Below, one piece after another: positions 45,741-54,326 of a DNA stretch of 64,000 nucleotides. Source of the stretch: an uncultured Flavobacteriales bacterium (GTDB taxonomy: Bacteria > Bacteroidota > Bacteroidia > Flavobacteriales > Flavobacteriaceae). A program made the translations under genes and the position numbers. Under the pieces are notes generated by a model. It was not told the origin of the DNA and searched no databases. It saw only the letters and a list, made by a program, of their open reading frames with translations. The first letter of the stretch is position 1. Each line of letters starts with the position of its first letter. The DNA is taken from the NCBI GenBank assembly GCA_913020155.1, contig CAJWBA010000001.1, positions 62,001 through 126,000 on the forward strand, given 5' to 3'.

Positions 45741-46358
45741 TTAAAACTCAATCGAAGATAAATTGAAAAAGTGATTTCTATTGATTAGAGTGCTTTTTTC
45801 AATTTCATTAATCCATAAATCATTTGCATATAAAATAATGGATTTATTATTTCTAAGATTTTGTTCATTATTATTTATAAAATTATTTAAAGTTTTTACT
45901 CCAAATGGGTTAAACATAAATAAAAGTTGGGGTTTTTCTTCGAGTCTTTTTTCATTCGCATTAGCCACTTCAAAATTTATTTTTTTACCGATATTATTTT
46001 TGATATAATTGGCTTCTCTAATCAATTTTTTATTAAAATCAAATCCACAATAGGATTTTAAATTATATCTAAGTGCAAAGTATATTGTAGAAATGCCAAG
46101 CCCACAACCCACATCACATAAATGATAGTTCTCTAATTTTATATTATCGGGAATCAACTCCATTAAACGGTCAATATTTTTCAACCAAACGGTCATATAA
46201 GAAGTTGAATCACTATCTATATCTTTATTGTTTACAGCTTCATATTGTTTAATATCTAGATCTAATTTTAACGAATTTAAAAATATTTGATTAAAATTTT
46301 CTTCCTCCTCGCGAATTAAACCAGAAATTAAATTATTATGTTTAAATTGATATTGCAT
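45741..46358 (-). CDS. Class I SAM-dependent methyltransferase, small
   Basis: A 205-residue methyltransferase with the SAM-binding segment LCDVGCGLGISTIYFALRYN (near 85-104) and LLFMFNPFG, where NPFG sits at the catalytic NPPF/DPPY-like position. Strongly AT-rich. It is separated by 83 bases from the KpsS-like gene downstream and by 36 from the FemAB-like gene upstream, an unusually loose spacing in this locus. N- or O-methylation of the glycan or its acyl group is likely; the substrate is unknown. Confidence 0.75.
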   Translation of the reverse strand: MQYQFKHNNLISGLIREEEENFNQIFLNSLKLDLDIKQYEAVNNKDIDSDSTSYMTVWLKNIDRLMELIPDNIKLENYHLCDVGCGLGISTIYFALRYNLKSYCGFDFNKKLIREANYIKNNIGKKINFEVANANEKRLEEKPQLLFMFNPFGVKTLNNFINNNEQNLRNNKSIILYANDLWINEIEKSTLINRNHFFNLSSIEF

Positions 46359-46394
46359 AGATATTTATATTAAAATTAATTTATAAAATGTGTC

Positions 46395-47348
46395 TTATTT
46401 AAAGACCCCTGTTTGGAAAAATTCATCATTTTCTTTTTCAATTAAAATTGATTTTTTTAGTTTATTGGTGAATCCAGATTTAAACAAGAAAATCTTATCA
46501 ACTTTAGTTTTAGGTTTATTAAGATCTCTTCCAAAGCCAATATAAAAATCATGAATGCCTAATGATTTCAATTTAAGAATTGATTCCCAAATAATTATAT
46601 GGGCCGAAGGCAATTTAGATTGTAATTCCCTTTGTGAAACTGAAATTGAATATTGGGCGGTTTTATTGTTTAAATTAAAAAAAGAATAGCTTGTTAGATT
46701 TTTTTCATAATACGCTTCGCATACGATTAGCTTACGGTCGTTAAACATTCTCTCTTGATACTCCCATGTTAAATTGCTTCGTGTAATTCTCCCACTAACT
46801 TCATAATGCAACTGTTTATAAAGGTCAATGTTGAAATTCTCTGGAAATTTAATTTCAAATTTATCATGATTTTTTTTTATTAGGTTACGATACGAACTTC
46901 TTAAGTTACCCCAAAGTTCGCTCTTACTCTTTGTGATATCTGCCCAAAGTTCAAAAATTGGATTCAGCAAAAAACTCTCTCTTAAGTAAGAATAAAACAC
47001 ATCCGATTTTTCAGAATGGCAATATTCTTTCAAACACATTAATTCTTCTGAATTATTTAAATCTATTAAAACTTGTTTAGATATATTTTTTAAAATATTT
47101 AAATTATAAGTTGTTTTGTCAGAAAAAAAAATTTGGCTGAAGTAAGTTTTAGCTTCAGATTTATATATTTTTACTAAGGCTATTTCATCTAAGTGCTTTA
47201 TATAATAACTCTCGTTTATTGATTTATAATATTCTTGCTCATACCTAATAATGTCATAACTAAATAGTAAATTATCAGTATAGTTTTTACTTAAAAATAA
47301 ATCCCATTCAGTTTTTTCGAAATCTTTAAAAAAATATTTTTTTATCAT
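46395..47348 (-). CDS. FemAB-like GNAT acyltransferase
   Basis: A 317-residue protein resembling the FemAB/GNAT-fold group. A central SELWGNLRSSYRNLIKKNHD (near 143-162) matches the (R)SxxRNxIRKA-type block of these proteins, followed by ITRSNLTWEYQERMF and SAHIIIWESILKLKSLG with FYIGFGRDLN near the end. Family members add amino acids or acyl groups, sometimes from aminoacyl-tRNA. Next to WbqC and a methyltransferase, it may decorate an amino sugar. Very AT-rich. Function is inferred. Confidence 0.72.
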   Translation of the reverse strand: MIKKYFFKDFEKTEWDLFLSKNYTDNLLFSYDIIRYEQEYYKSINESYYIKHLDEIALVKIYKSEAKTYFSQIFFSDKTTYNLNILKNISKQVLIDLNNSEELMCLKEYCHSEKSDVFYSYLRESFLLNPIFELWADITKSKSELWGNLRSSYRNLIKKNHDKFEIKFPENFNIDLYKQLHYEVSGRITRSNLTWEYQERMFNDRKLIVCEAYYEKNLTSYSFFNLNNKTAQYSISVSQRELQSKLPSAHIIIWESILKLKSLGIHDFYIGFGRDLNKPKTKVDKIFLFKSGFTNKLKKSILIEKENDEFFQTGVFK

Positions 47349-47376
47349 TTTTTATATATTATTAAATAAAATCCGC

Positions 47377-48102
47377 TTAATAGTTAAGGTGATTTCTCCC
47401 TGATCTTATAATTTTTAGGCAGTTATCTTTTCCAACATTAAACAATAAATCAATGATTGATAAATGAGAAATAAAATTATCACCAATCTGATTGTATATG
47501 GGATGATTGTAATCATTATATACTAAATTGATATTTGAATTTAAAAATGCACCATATTTATTATTTTTCTCTATGTATTCGAAAGAACCCTTGGGAGAAA
47601 TATAAAACTCTGCATTTAATTCGCTACAAATCTGAACCAAACGATTATCTTTCGTACCCTGTTTAGATTTTAAAGAACTGCTTTTTTTAAACTTGGTTTG
47701 AATACCAATTCGCTCGCTTATTTTAGAAATAATGTTTTCATTAAAATCAGATAGCATAAAATTAGACTTACTAATTATAAGATTTTCGATGAAATCTATA
47801 TTTTCTTTGAAAAAGTCTGATTTGGAATAAAATTGTCTGATTGATTTAATTTGTTTGTTCCTCCATTTAAAATCTTTGCTAATAAGGGTATTATTGTAAA
47901 AGCATTCTTTGAATCCATTTATTTTTAATAATGAAACTGTTAAATATAAAAACTCATGATTTGATTTGATTTTATTTCTGACTCCCCATGATTGTTTTTC
48001 AATTTGTACATCATCATAAAAAATAAAATTATCGACTTGATCAATTAAATCAAAATAACCGAGCCAAGGGAAAAAAGTTGGTTGTGATATAGCACAAATC
48101 AT
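47377..48102 (-). CDS. WbqC-family protein
   Basis: A 241-residue member of the WbqC family, found in O-antigen and nonulosonate loci. The opening MICAISQPTFFPWLGYFDLI and DDVQIEKQSWGVRNKIK are diagnostic. The family has no firmly established activity; roles in attaching glycine or other acyl groups have been suggested from context. It overlaps the pseI stop by 4 bases, closing the chain of overlapping genes that starts at pseB. Confidence 0.88.
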   Translation of the reverse strand: MICAISQPTFFPWLGYFDLIDQVDNFIFYDDVQIEKQSWGVRNKIKSNHEFLYLTVSLLKINGFKECFYNNTLISKDFKWRNKQIKSIRQFYSKSDFFKENIDFIENLIISKSNFMLSDFNENIISKISERIGIQTKFKKSSSLKSKQGTKDNRLVQICSELNAEFYISPKGSFEYIEKNNKYGAFLNSNINLVYNDYNHPIYNQIGDNFISHLSIIDLLFNVGKDNCLKIIRSGRNHLNY

Positions 48103-49118
48103 TTATTAATTGATTTTAAAACCTTTTCATTAATAGGGGTGTGTTTTGAAATATCGAATGGTACTATCTCACCAATAAGTTTCTCAAAATACTTAGGATG
48201 AATTCCTAAATTAGGCCTCATTACACTTAAGTTTTTTTCTGAAAAAACTTCTCCTTTTTTAATGTTATTAATTGCAAAAATACTTCTTAAATTTTGCCTA
48301 GCATCAAAAAGAGTTTTTTCGTCATGAACCTTAAGTTTGATTGCTTTTTCCGTAGCCCTTATGTCTTGTACTAATGATTCAAAAGCTTTAGGAATCAAAC
48401 TAAAAAATGAATCCGGACTATCAATCTTATTATTTAGTTTGAAATGCTTTTCAATAACTTGAGCTCCTAATGAAGTTGCAATAATAGATGTCAAATTTGA
48501 TGTTGTATGATCCGATAATCCAACCTTAACTTGATAATTATCTCTAATTTTAGTCATGTTATTTAAATTGGCATCTTCAACCTTAGATGGATATTTTGCA
48601 GTACATTGTAAAACGGTAATATCTTTATTTTTATTCTTCCTTGCAGTATCTATAAATAATCTAATGTCATTTTCAAGAGCAGCTCCGGTACTAAAAATAA
48701 CAGGTTTTTTTAATTTTGTTACTAGTTCAATCAAAGGGATATGGTTAACTTCGGAACTGGCAATTTTGTAAATCGGATTATTTAGATTCTCTAAAAACTT
48801 TGCTGATTTCAAATCAAATGGTGATGAAAAACATAACAAATCTTGCTTATAACACTCCTCAAATATAAATTCATGCCATTCCCATGGCAAATGAATTTTT
48901 TTATACAATTCAAAGTGATTATATCCTTTCCATATGCCTTTTTTTATAACATATCTTTCATCTTTTGTGTTTAAAGTCATTTGATTTAAATCAAATGTTT
49001 GAATTTTAAAGGCATCTGCACCTGAATTTTTTGCGGCTTTTATTGTATCAATAATTACTGCCTTATTATTCATGTGATTTGCGGACAATTCAGCTACTAT
49101 AAATACTTTTTTATCCAT
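48099..49118 (-). CDS. pseI: Pseudaminic acid synthase (NeuB family, PseI type)
   Basis: PEP-dependent condensing enzyme making a nonulosonic acid from a 6-deoxy diacetamido hexose. It has 339 residues: a TIM-barrel NeuB domain (FIVAELSANHMNN start, ADAFKIQTFDLNQMTLN, YKIASSEVNHIPLIE, GLSDHTTSN, VIEKHFKLNN) and a C-terminal antifreeze-like SAF domain (IFAINNIKKGEVFSEKNL, RPNLGIHPKYFEKLIG). The SEVNH and RPNLGIHPKYFE segments fit PseI better than NeuB or LegI. It overlaps both neighbours. Confidence 0.9.
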   Translation of the reverse strand: MDKKVFIVAELSANHMNNKAVIIDTIKAAKNSGADAFKIQTFDLNQMTLNTKDERYVIKKGIWKGYNHFELYKKIHLPWEWHEFIFEECYKQDLLCFSSPFDLKSAKFLENLNNPIYKIASSEVNHIPLIELVTKLKKPVIFSTGAALENDIRLFIDTARKNKNKDITVLQCTAKYPSKVEDANLNNMTKIRDNYQVKVGLSDHTTSNLTSIIATSLGAQVIEKHFKLNNKIDSPDSFFSLIPKAFESLVQDIRATEKAIKLKVHDEKTLFDARQNLRSIFAINNIKKGEVFSEKNLSVMRPNLGIHPKYFEKLIGEIVPFDISKHTPINEKVLKSINK

Positions 49119-49656
49119 CGATATCTAAATTATTTTTAGAGAGTAGATTATTATTATTTAATAAATCAAGTTCGTAAGTTAATTTTTCAATTTTTTTATC
49201 AAATAATATATCAGTACGGGAGTCTACTCTATTAAATCCAACCTTATCATGCAAAAATATTGATCCTTTATTAAAGGAACCAATATTTGCTGTCAATTTA
49301 TTAATCCCCTTCACAACTGATTTTATCATAATTAACTTATAAGATCTTTTAGCATAACCCTTACCAGTAAAAGATTTATCTCCGATATAAATCCACGATT
49401 CAGCAGTTTTTTTTATATCATCTATGTGTTTAAGCCCTATATTCCCAATATGTATACCATCAACATTAATTGTGTATATTTTCTGAGTTATGTCTTTGGT
49501 ATAAAGATCATACCAAATTATGTGTTGATCCCAAGAAATATCCCTTTCAAAAAGAAAATCTTTTTGAAAGTCCTTATTGTTGACCCAATTGAATGTTTTT
49601 AAAAGATTTTCCTCACTAAAATCTTTTAAATCAATACTTTTTTTTTGGTGTAGCAT
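49111..49656 (-). CDS. pseH: GNAT N-acetyltransferase, PseH-like
   Basis: A 181-residue GNAT acetyltransferase, predicted to acetylate N4 of UDP-4-amino-4,6-dideoxy-N-acetyl-altrosamine after PseC. FNWVNNKDFQKDFLFERDIS resembles the PseH/RimJ-type N-terminal part, and the acetyl-CoA loop GDKSFTGKGYAKRSYKL lies near 93-109. The C-terminal 25 residues are Asn/Leu-rich. It overlaps the upstream methyltransferase by 26 bases and pseI by 8. Because other groups could replace acetyl, the donor is open. Confidence 0.8.
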   Translation of the reverse strand: MLHQKKSIDLKDFSEENLLKTFNWVNNKDFQKDFLFERDISWDQHIIWYDLYTKDITQKIYTINVDGIHIGNIGLKHIDDIKKTAESWIYIGDKSFTGKGYAKRSYKLIMIKSVVKGINKLTANIGSFNKGSIFLHDKVGFNRVDSRTDILFDKKIEKLTYELDLLNNNNLLSKNNLDIDG

Positions 49657-50530
49657 AAACAGTAATTTGTCTTCCTAATTCTAGCTCAGCAAGCTTTTCA
49701 TAAAATTCATATAGCTTTTCTTTATGTCCGTTTTTAATCAGTCGCTCTTCAAATTTTTTTCTTTTTTCATGACACTTAATACCTGTTCCACTATTTCCAA
49801 CATATACCTCTCCAAAAAGCAAAAACATTTCCATTGGAAAAGAAGATTCTTTTACTTTAATTTCAAAACCGGTTTTTTCTAATAAATCAACTAAGGATTT
49901 GACTGTAAAATAATTTATATGACCTGGAGGATTAATCCACCATTCTTTTAAATCAAGCTCGGTATTTGCAACTTCTTGAAATGTGTTAAATTCATTTGGA
50001 ACATCTATTACCAAAACTCCTTCTTCTTCAAGTAAATTATGATTAATCTGCTTTAATACGTTGGCAGGATTTCTCAAGTGTTCCAGAACATTAATCAAAA
50101 GCACTATGTCTTGTTTTGAATTATTTTCATAGGTTTTATCTCCTTCTATATCACCTACAAAAACATTATCAATCCCTTTCTGCTTAGCATATTTAACTGC
50201 CTCACTAGATGGCTCCATACCTGAACAAATTAACCCCTTACTTTTATAAAATATTAGTGCTTGAGCAAAACCAAAACCTATATCATAAACTTTTTTGTTA
50301 TTAAGATTCCCCAATATAGAATTACAAACATCATAAATTCTATTCCATCGACTGTCAAAAAAATATTTATCTTTTGTTTGTATCTCTAAAGAGGAGTCAT
50401 TGATCTGTGATTCATTTCGTTCGGTATAAAAGTCCTCTTTATAAAAATTTTCAACCTCTTCTTTGGAGGGTTTTGGATCTACTCTTAAATATCCATACTC
50501 TGGATCAGCAATTAGTTGATATTTTTTCAT
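49631..50530 (-). CDS. Class I SAM-dependent methyltransferase within the pse genes
   Basis: A 299-residue methyltransferase of the SAM class I fold with VYDIGFGFAQALIFYKSKGL near 90, GMEPSSEAVKYAKQKG and LLINVLEHLRNPANVL. The N-terminus (MKKYQLIADPEYGYLRVDPKP) lacks zinc-binding Cys residues of C-methyltransferases. It lies between the dioxygenase and the PseH-like gene with overlaps of 4 and 26 bases, so it probably acts on the same sugar product. The acceptor is unknown. Confidence 0.82.
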   Translation of the reverse strand: MKKYQLIADPEYGYLRVDPKPSKEEVENFYKEDFYTERNESQINDSSLEIQTKDKYFFDSRWNRIYDVCNSILGNLNNKKVYDIGFGFAQALIFYKSKGLICSGMEPSSEAVKYAKQKGIDNVFVGDIEGDKTYENNSKQDIVLLINVLEHLRNPANVLKQINHNLLEEEGVLVIDVPNEFNTFQEVANTELDLKEWWINPPGHINYFTVKSLVDLLEKTGFEIKVKESSFPMEMFLLFGEVYVGNSGTGIKCHEKRKKFEERLIKNGHKEKLYEFYEKLAELELGRQITVYATPKKKY

Positions 50531-51351
50531 GGTAATTTATATTTATTGATTGAAGTTTCAAAACCTGGTGATCTCCTGGTTAATCTGGTAAACTCGTCAA
50601 GAGGCGGTGCCGAATTAAAGCCCAAAAGCGCTTTTTGAGCATCAGTTAGGTTATCATAAATTTCTGGAGGAGTGTTGGCCAAAAGGTCAAATGAAGGCTT
50701 AATAAACCATCTGCCATATCCTAGAACAAGTCCCCATCTAGTTTTTGTTGATTTATTTGTTCCTCCTCCATGCCATAGCGATCCGTCAAAAACCAAAGCA
50801 GACCCTCTTTTACCTTGAATAATAATTTCGTCGTTATAAGTCTTATTATCTTCTGCATAAGAATTAAACTTATGACTTCCAGGAACAATTCTTGTTGCTC
50901 CATTTTCGATAGAAAAATCCTCTAACATCCATAAAACAACAATTATTAATGGGTAACTTCCTCCAGGTAGATTGCTGTCTAAGTGAAGCTGCTGTTTGTT
51001 CCCATTAATTTGTGGTGACCTAGCAGAAATATTTAACAAGTTATAAGGTTCTGAGTTTTTATAGGATCCTGATTTGAGTAAAATATCAAGAATTTTTATA
51101 ATTGTACTATTCTCAAAAAGGTTAAACCATTTTAAATTTTTATTATGGAGGTTATAAACCACTTTTTCCCTTGATTTATCACTTAAAGAAGAAGATGATA
51201 AAGAATTTTTATTTGCATAATATTTTGAGAATTTTTCATTGTCTTTTTCAAGTAAGTCTACATACTGATCACATTCCTCTGGACTAATCAAATTCTCAAT
51301 AATTGAATATCCCTCAGACTTAATTTTATTAACATGATTATCTATATTCAT
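50527..51351 (-). CDS. Phytanoyl-CoA dioxygenase (PhyH) family protein
   Basis: Fe(II)/2-oxoglutarate-dependent oxygenase of 274 residues. The metal triad is visible: LHLDSN (His-x-Asp, near 123) and distal His in LWHGGGTN (near 192), with the 2-oxoglutarate Arg in TRWGLVLGY. It should hydroxylate or desaturate a small substrate. It is co-translated with PseG-like and methyltransferase genes (4-base overlaps), which suggests hydroxylation of the sugar or its acyl group, possibly before methylation. This is inference. Confidence 0.85.
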   Translation of the reverse strand: MNIDNHVNKIKSEGYSIIENLISPEECDQYVDLLEKDNEKFSKYYANKNSLSSSSLSDKSREKVVYNLHNKNLKWFNLFENSTIIKILDILLKSGSYKNSEPYNLLNISARSPQINGNKQQLHLDSNLPGGSYPLIIVVLWMLEDFSIENGATRIVPGSHKFNSYAEDNKTYNDEIIIQGKRGSALVFDGSLWHGGGTNKSTKTRWGLVLGYGRWFIKPSFDLLANTPPEIYDNLTDAQKALLGFNSAPPLDEFTRLTRRSPGFETSINKYKLP

Positions 51352-52274
51352 ATTTCACTTTTTATTTTGTTAAGACTATTTTTTTTAAAAAATTGATTTT
51401 GTGTTCTAATAACTTTTCTTGAGTTTTTCATGACAGAATCGAAGTCAAGACCTTCAAAATTATCCCACAAACCAACATAATTACAGAGGTTTAATTTTTC
51501 GAATTTCTTTGCTACTTTTATTTGTCCTTCATTCAAACAGCCAATAACAGAATTCCTGCCTACCTTAAACACTTCATATGAAATATTCCCTGGCGTAATT
51601 AAACACAATTCACTTAGAGATATTAAATTAAAAATTTGTTTAGCAGATATGTTGTTAAAAACATCAGAATTTATTGACTTGATTTTTTCTTTGTAAACAA
51701 TATCTATCATATTAGGTTCATATCCTTTTGAAACCAAAGATTCGTGTATTCTAATGATTATTTTTTTTATGTCATCAGAATTTCCCAGACAAATAAAAAC
51801 TCTTCCATTGCTAATGACAGGTTTATTATAGAATTCATTTCTAATGATCGCATATTCTGTACCTAAAAAAAATTTAGTTTTTTTCTTCGATTTATAATCA
51901 TTTTTATTGGCCCATGGCAAATGATTTATTACAATATCTGTTTCGGGGATTTTGTTATGAATGTCTGCGATAAAAAAAGATTTTCTACAATTTCCAATTG
52001 CTTTATTTATGTCATCTAAATTTAATGAGTAAAAGTCCATAATAACCGTTGTATTTTTTAAATCAAAATTTAATATTTCATTAGTCTGATTTATAAAATG
52101 AATTTTATTTTCAAAAACAAAATCATTTACCAAGTTATTTGTTTTGCTGTGATTCATTAAAATTGGCACAACATCCTTAATAATATTCAAGTTTTTGCAT
52201 AAGGTATATGATCTATATAAATGACCAAAACCAAAGCTCCCACCGAACTCCGTTATTAAGTAAATTTTAGACAT
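51348..52274 (-). CDS. pseG: PseG-like UDP-sugar hydrolase
   Basis: A 308-residue GT-B fold protein resembling PseG, which releases UDP from UDP-2,4-diacetamido-2,4,6-trideoxy-altrose. The N-terminal GGSFGFGHLYRSYTL carries the expected catalytic His (His18), with VIMDFYSLN and the C-terminal LITPGNISYEVFKVG nucleotide-binding block. It is divergent from Campylobacter-type PseG but is the only candidate for this step in the locus. It overlaps its neighbours by 8 and 4 bases. Confidence 0.8.
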   Translation of the reverse strand: MSKIYLITEFGGSFGFGHLYRSYTLCKNLNIIKDVVPILMNHSKTNNLVNDFVFENKIHFINQTNEILNFDLKNTTVIMDFYSLNLDDINKAIGNCRKSFFIADIHNKIPETDIVINHLPWANKNDYKSKKKTKFFLGTEYAIIRNEFYNKPVISNGRVFICLGNSDDIKKIIIRIHESLVSKGYEPNMIDIVYKEKIKSINSDVFNNISAKQIFNLISLSELCLITPGNISYEVFKVGRNSVIGCLNEGQIKVAKKFEKLNLCNYVGLWDNFEGLDFDSVMKNSRKVIRTQNQFFKKNSLNKIKSEI

Positions 52275-53592
52275 ATTTTCTGAAAACTGGTTTAATTACT
52301 TCATTTTCATCAATCTCGAAGTGATCTCTTTTAACCATTTCACTGAAAGTATGTAAGCTTTTTTCAAATCCATTTAAGAAGTATTCAATCTCTGAATCTC
52401 CATGACTAAAAGAAGGCACTATTGCTCCTTGAAAAAGTATTTTATTAGAAATCATTTCTTTTAAAAAAACTGTTTTCAATTTGAGGCTATGATGACTTTT
52501 ATAATTGTTAAAAAACCATATTGGTGTCCAAGTTGTATTTGAAACAGTAATTAGTTTTTGTAAGTTATATTTTGCTATGAGAGTTCTGGAAGAATTAATT
52601 ATACGGTTTCCTTTCTCATTAATTTTCTCAATAACATTGTTTTCTGTGTAGAAATCTATCGTGGATATTAAAGCTCTTAGACTATGTGTTTCTCCTCCAT
52701 GGGTTGTTGAAGTAAGAAAAACTTTTTCTGCCCCTATGGTCAATATAGATCCTAAGTTCATTATTTCTCTTTTACCAACTAAAGAACTACATGAGAACCC
52801 ATTCGCAATTCCTTTTCCATAAGTTATAAGGTCTGGCTTTAAGTCATATTTTTTGACTGCTCCTGGAAGTTCAATTTTAAATCCGCTAACCATTTCATCA
52901 AGAATAAAAACAATGTTATTTTCATTACATATTTTTATAACTTTTTTTACATACTCAAAAGGTGATAAAGAACAATTACAGTTACCACATGAAAATTTTT
53001 GTGGCTCCATTATTATACACGCTAATTGATCTTTTTCCTTTAAAATTAATTCCTTGAACGAGTTAATATCACAACTTTTAAATTTAATCGAAAGGGAATC
53101 GTAAACTTTTGGAATACCCTTACTACATTCTTTTGAAGAAATAAACCAGTCATCAAATGAAAAGAAGGGGTGATCTTCAGGAAATGCAATTTTATTTTTG
53201 CCAGTATATGCTCTTGCTAATTTTATAGCGGCAGTTGTTGAATTACTCCCATTTTTGCTGAATTTTATCATATAATCTTCATCAAATAACGACAAAAACT
53301 TTTCAGCTGCTTCAAGTTCAATATAGGATGGTCTTTGAAAATTAATACCGCTCTCCATCTCTTTCACAACTTTATTTACAATTGGTTTAAATGCGTGCCC
53401 TAACGTTACCGACCCAAGTCCCATGCTACAATCTAAATACTTATTACCTTCTATATCCCAAATCCAAGCTCCTTTTCCTTTTTTTATCCCTCTAGGTGCA
53501 TTATCCGGAAACTGATCATCACCTTTTGAGTATGTGTGAGATCCACCAGGTATAGAATTATGTAACAATTCGCTAAATTTGCTATCCTTCAT
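52267..53592 (-). CDS. Class III aminotransferase (GSA aminomutase-like)
   Basis: PLP enzyme of 441 residues of the glutamate-1-semialdehyde aminomutase branch: IPGGSHTYSKGDDQFPDNAP opening, GNKYLDCSMGLGSVTLGH, FSKNGSNSTTAAIKLARAYTG, PLP Lys in LITYGKGIANGFS near residue 260, and THGGETHSLRAL. A heme-pathway role is unlikely, because it sits between spsF-like and pseG-like genes with overlaps of 4 and 8 bases. It may aminate an aldehyde on a side chain or sugar; the substrate is unknown. A Cys cluster (SCGNCNCS, near 200) is unusual. Confidence 0.87.
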   Translation of the reverse strand: MKDSKFSELLHNSIPGGSHTYSKGDDQFPDNAPRGIKKGKGAWIWDIEGNKYLDCSMGLGSVTLGHAFKPIVNKVVKEMESGINFQRPSYIELEAAEKFLSLFDEDYMIKFSKNGSNSTTAAIKLARAYTGKNKIAFPEDHPFFSFDDWFISSKECSKGIPKVYDSLSIKFKSCDINSFKELILKEKDQLACIIMEPQKFSCGNCNCSLSPFEYVKKVIKICNENNIVFILDEMVSGFKIELPGAVKKYDLKPDLITYGKGIANGFSCSSLVGKREIMNLGSILTIGAEKVFLTSTTHGGETHSLRALISTIDFYTENNVIEKINEKGNRIINSSRTLIAKYNLQKLITVSNTTWTPIWFFNNYKSHHSLKLKTVFLKEMISNKILFQGAIVPSFSHGDSEIEYFLNGFEKSLHTFSEMVKRDHFEIDENEVIKPVFRKYV

Positions 53593-54326
53593 TGTTTCTT
53601 TATGTTTCTAGTTGTTTTTTGATTAGAAAATTCGTCTGGATTTTCAATAATATAATTAGCATATGTTTGCCACGTTTGATTTGTGCCTAGTTTCAAAATC
53701 AAATTATATAAACATTCAAAGTCATCAATATAATCCAGTGTCATTCTTATATTTCCATAATTTTTATGAGAGATAATGTCTTCAGAAGAAAACATATCTC
53801 GTTGAAAAAAATTTGAATTATCAATAATAAATTTTGTGACATGTTCTCTGTCTTCTTTTTCAAGAGATTTCTGCCATGCCTTTTCAAGTGTTTTAAATCT
53901 AAAAACCTCTATATCTTGTCCATCTGGAAAATCATGACTTAAAACATTTGAGGTGTAATCTTTTTTATTGTCAATTGCAGTAGCTATAATTTCATCCATC
54001 AAGACAGGATCAAGTAATGGACAATCTGAAGTTACACGAACAATATAATCTGGATTTCGGTCTTTTGCAGCATTATAGAATCGCCCCAAAACATCATCGG
54101 TATCTCCCTGATAATACTCTACATGAACTGAGTTGGCAATCTTTATAATTTGCTCCACTCCATCTTCGTATGTTGTAGCCACAACGAGATTATCACCATA
54201 ACGAGATTTTTTAAGGCGCTCTAAATGAATTTGAAGTAACGATTTTCTTTCAATTTTTTTTAAAATCTTTGAAGGCAAGCGTGTGCTTCCAATTCGTGCT
54301 TGTGTTATTATAATTACATTTACCAA
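53589..54326 (-). CDS. SpsF-like cytidylyltransferase, candidate CMP-nonulosonate synthase
   Basis: A 245-residue nucleotidyltransferase of the SpsF/COG1861 group. It has ITQARIGSTRLPSKIL at 7-22, VVATTYED, EYYQGDTDDVLGRFYNA, VRVTSDCPLLDP and RMTLDYIDDFE. In nonulosonic-acid loci this type takes the place of PseF/NeuA and activates the sugar with CTP. No other cytidylyltransferase is in the window, so it is the best candidate. It overlaps the aldo/keto reductase gene by 7 bases and the aminotransferase gene by 4. Confidence 0.87.
   Translation of the reverse strand: MVNVIIITQARIGSTRLPSKILKKIERKSLLQIHLERLKKSRYGDNLVVATTYEDGVEQIIKIANSVHVEYYQGDTDDVLGRFYNAAKDRNPDYIVRVTSDCPLLDPVLMDEIIATAIDNKKDYTSNVLSHDFPDGQDIEVFRFKTLEKAWQKSLEKEDREHVTKFIIDNSNFFQRDMFSSEDIISHKNYGNIRMTLDYIDDFECLYNLILKLGTNQTWQTYANYIIENPDEFSNQKTTRNIKKQ

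Noticed and set aside
52267-53592. hemL (glutamate-1-semialdehyde aminomutase) of heme synthesis
   Set aside because: Its position inside the pse genes with overlaps on both sides and its divergent sequence argue against a heme role.
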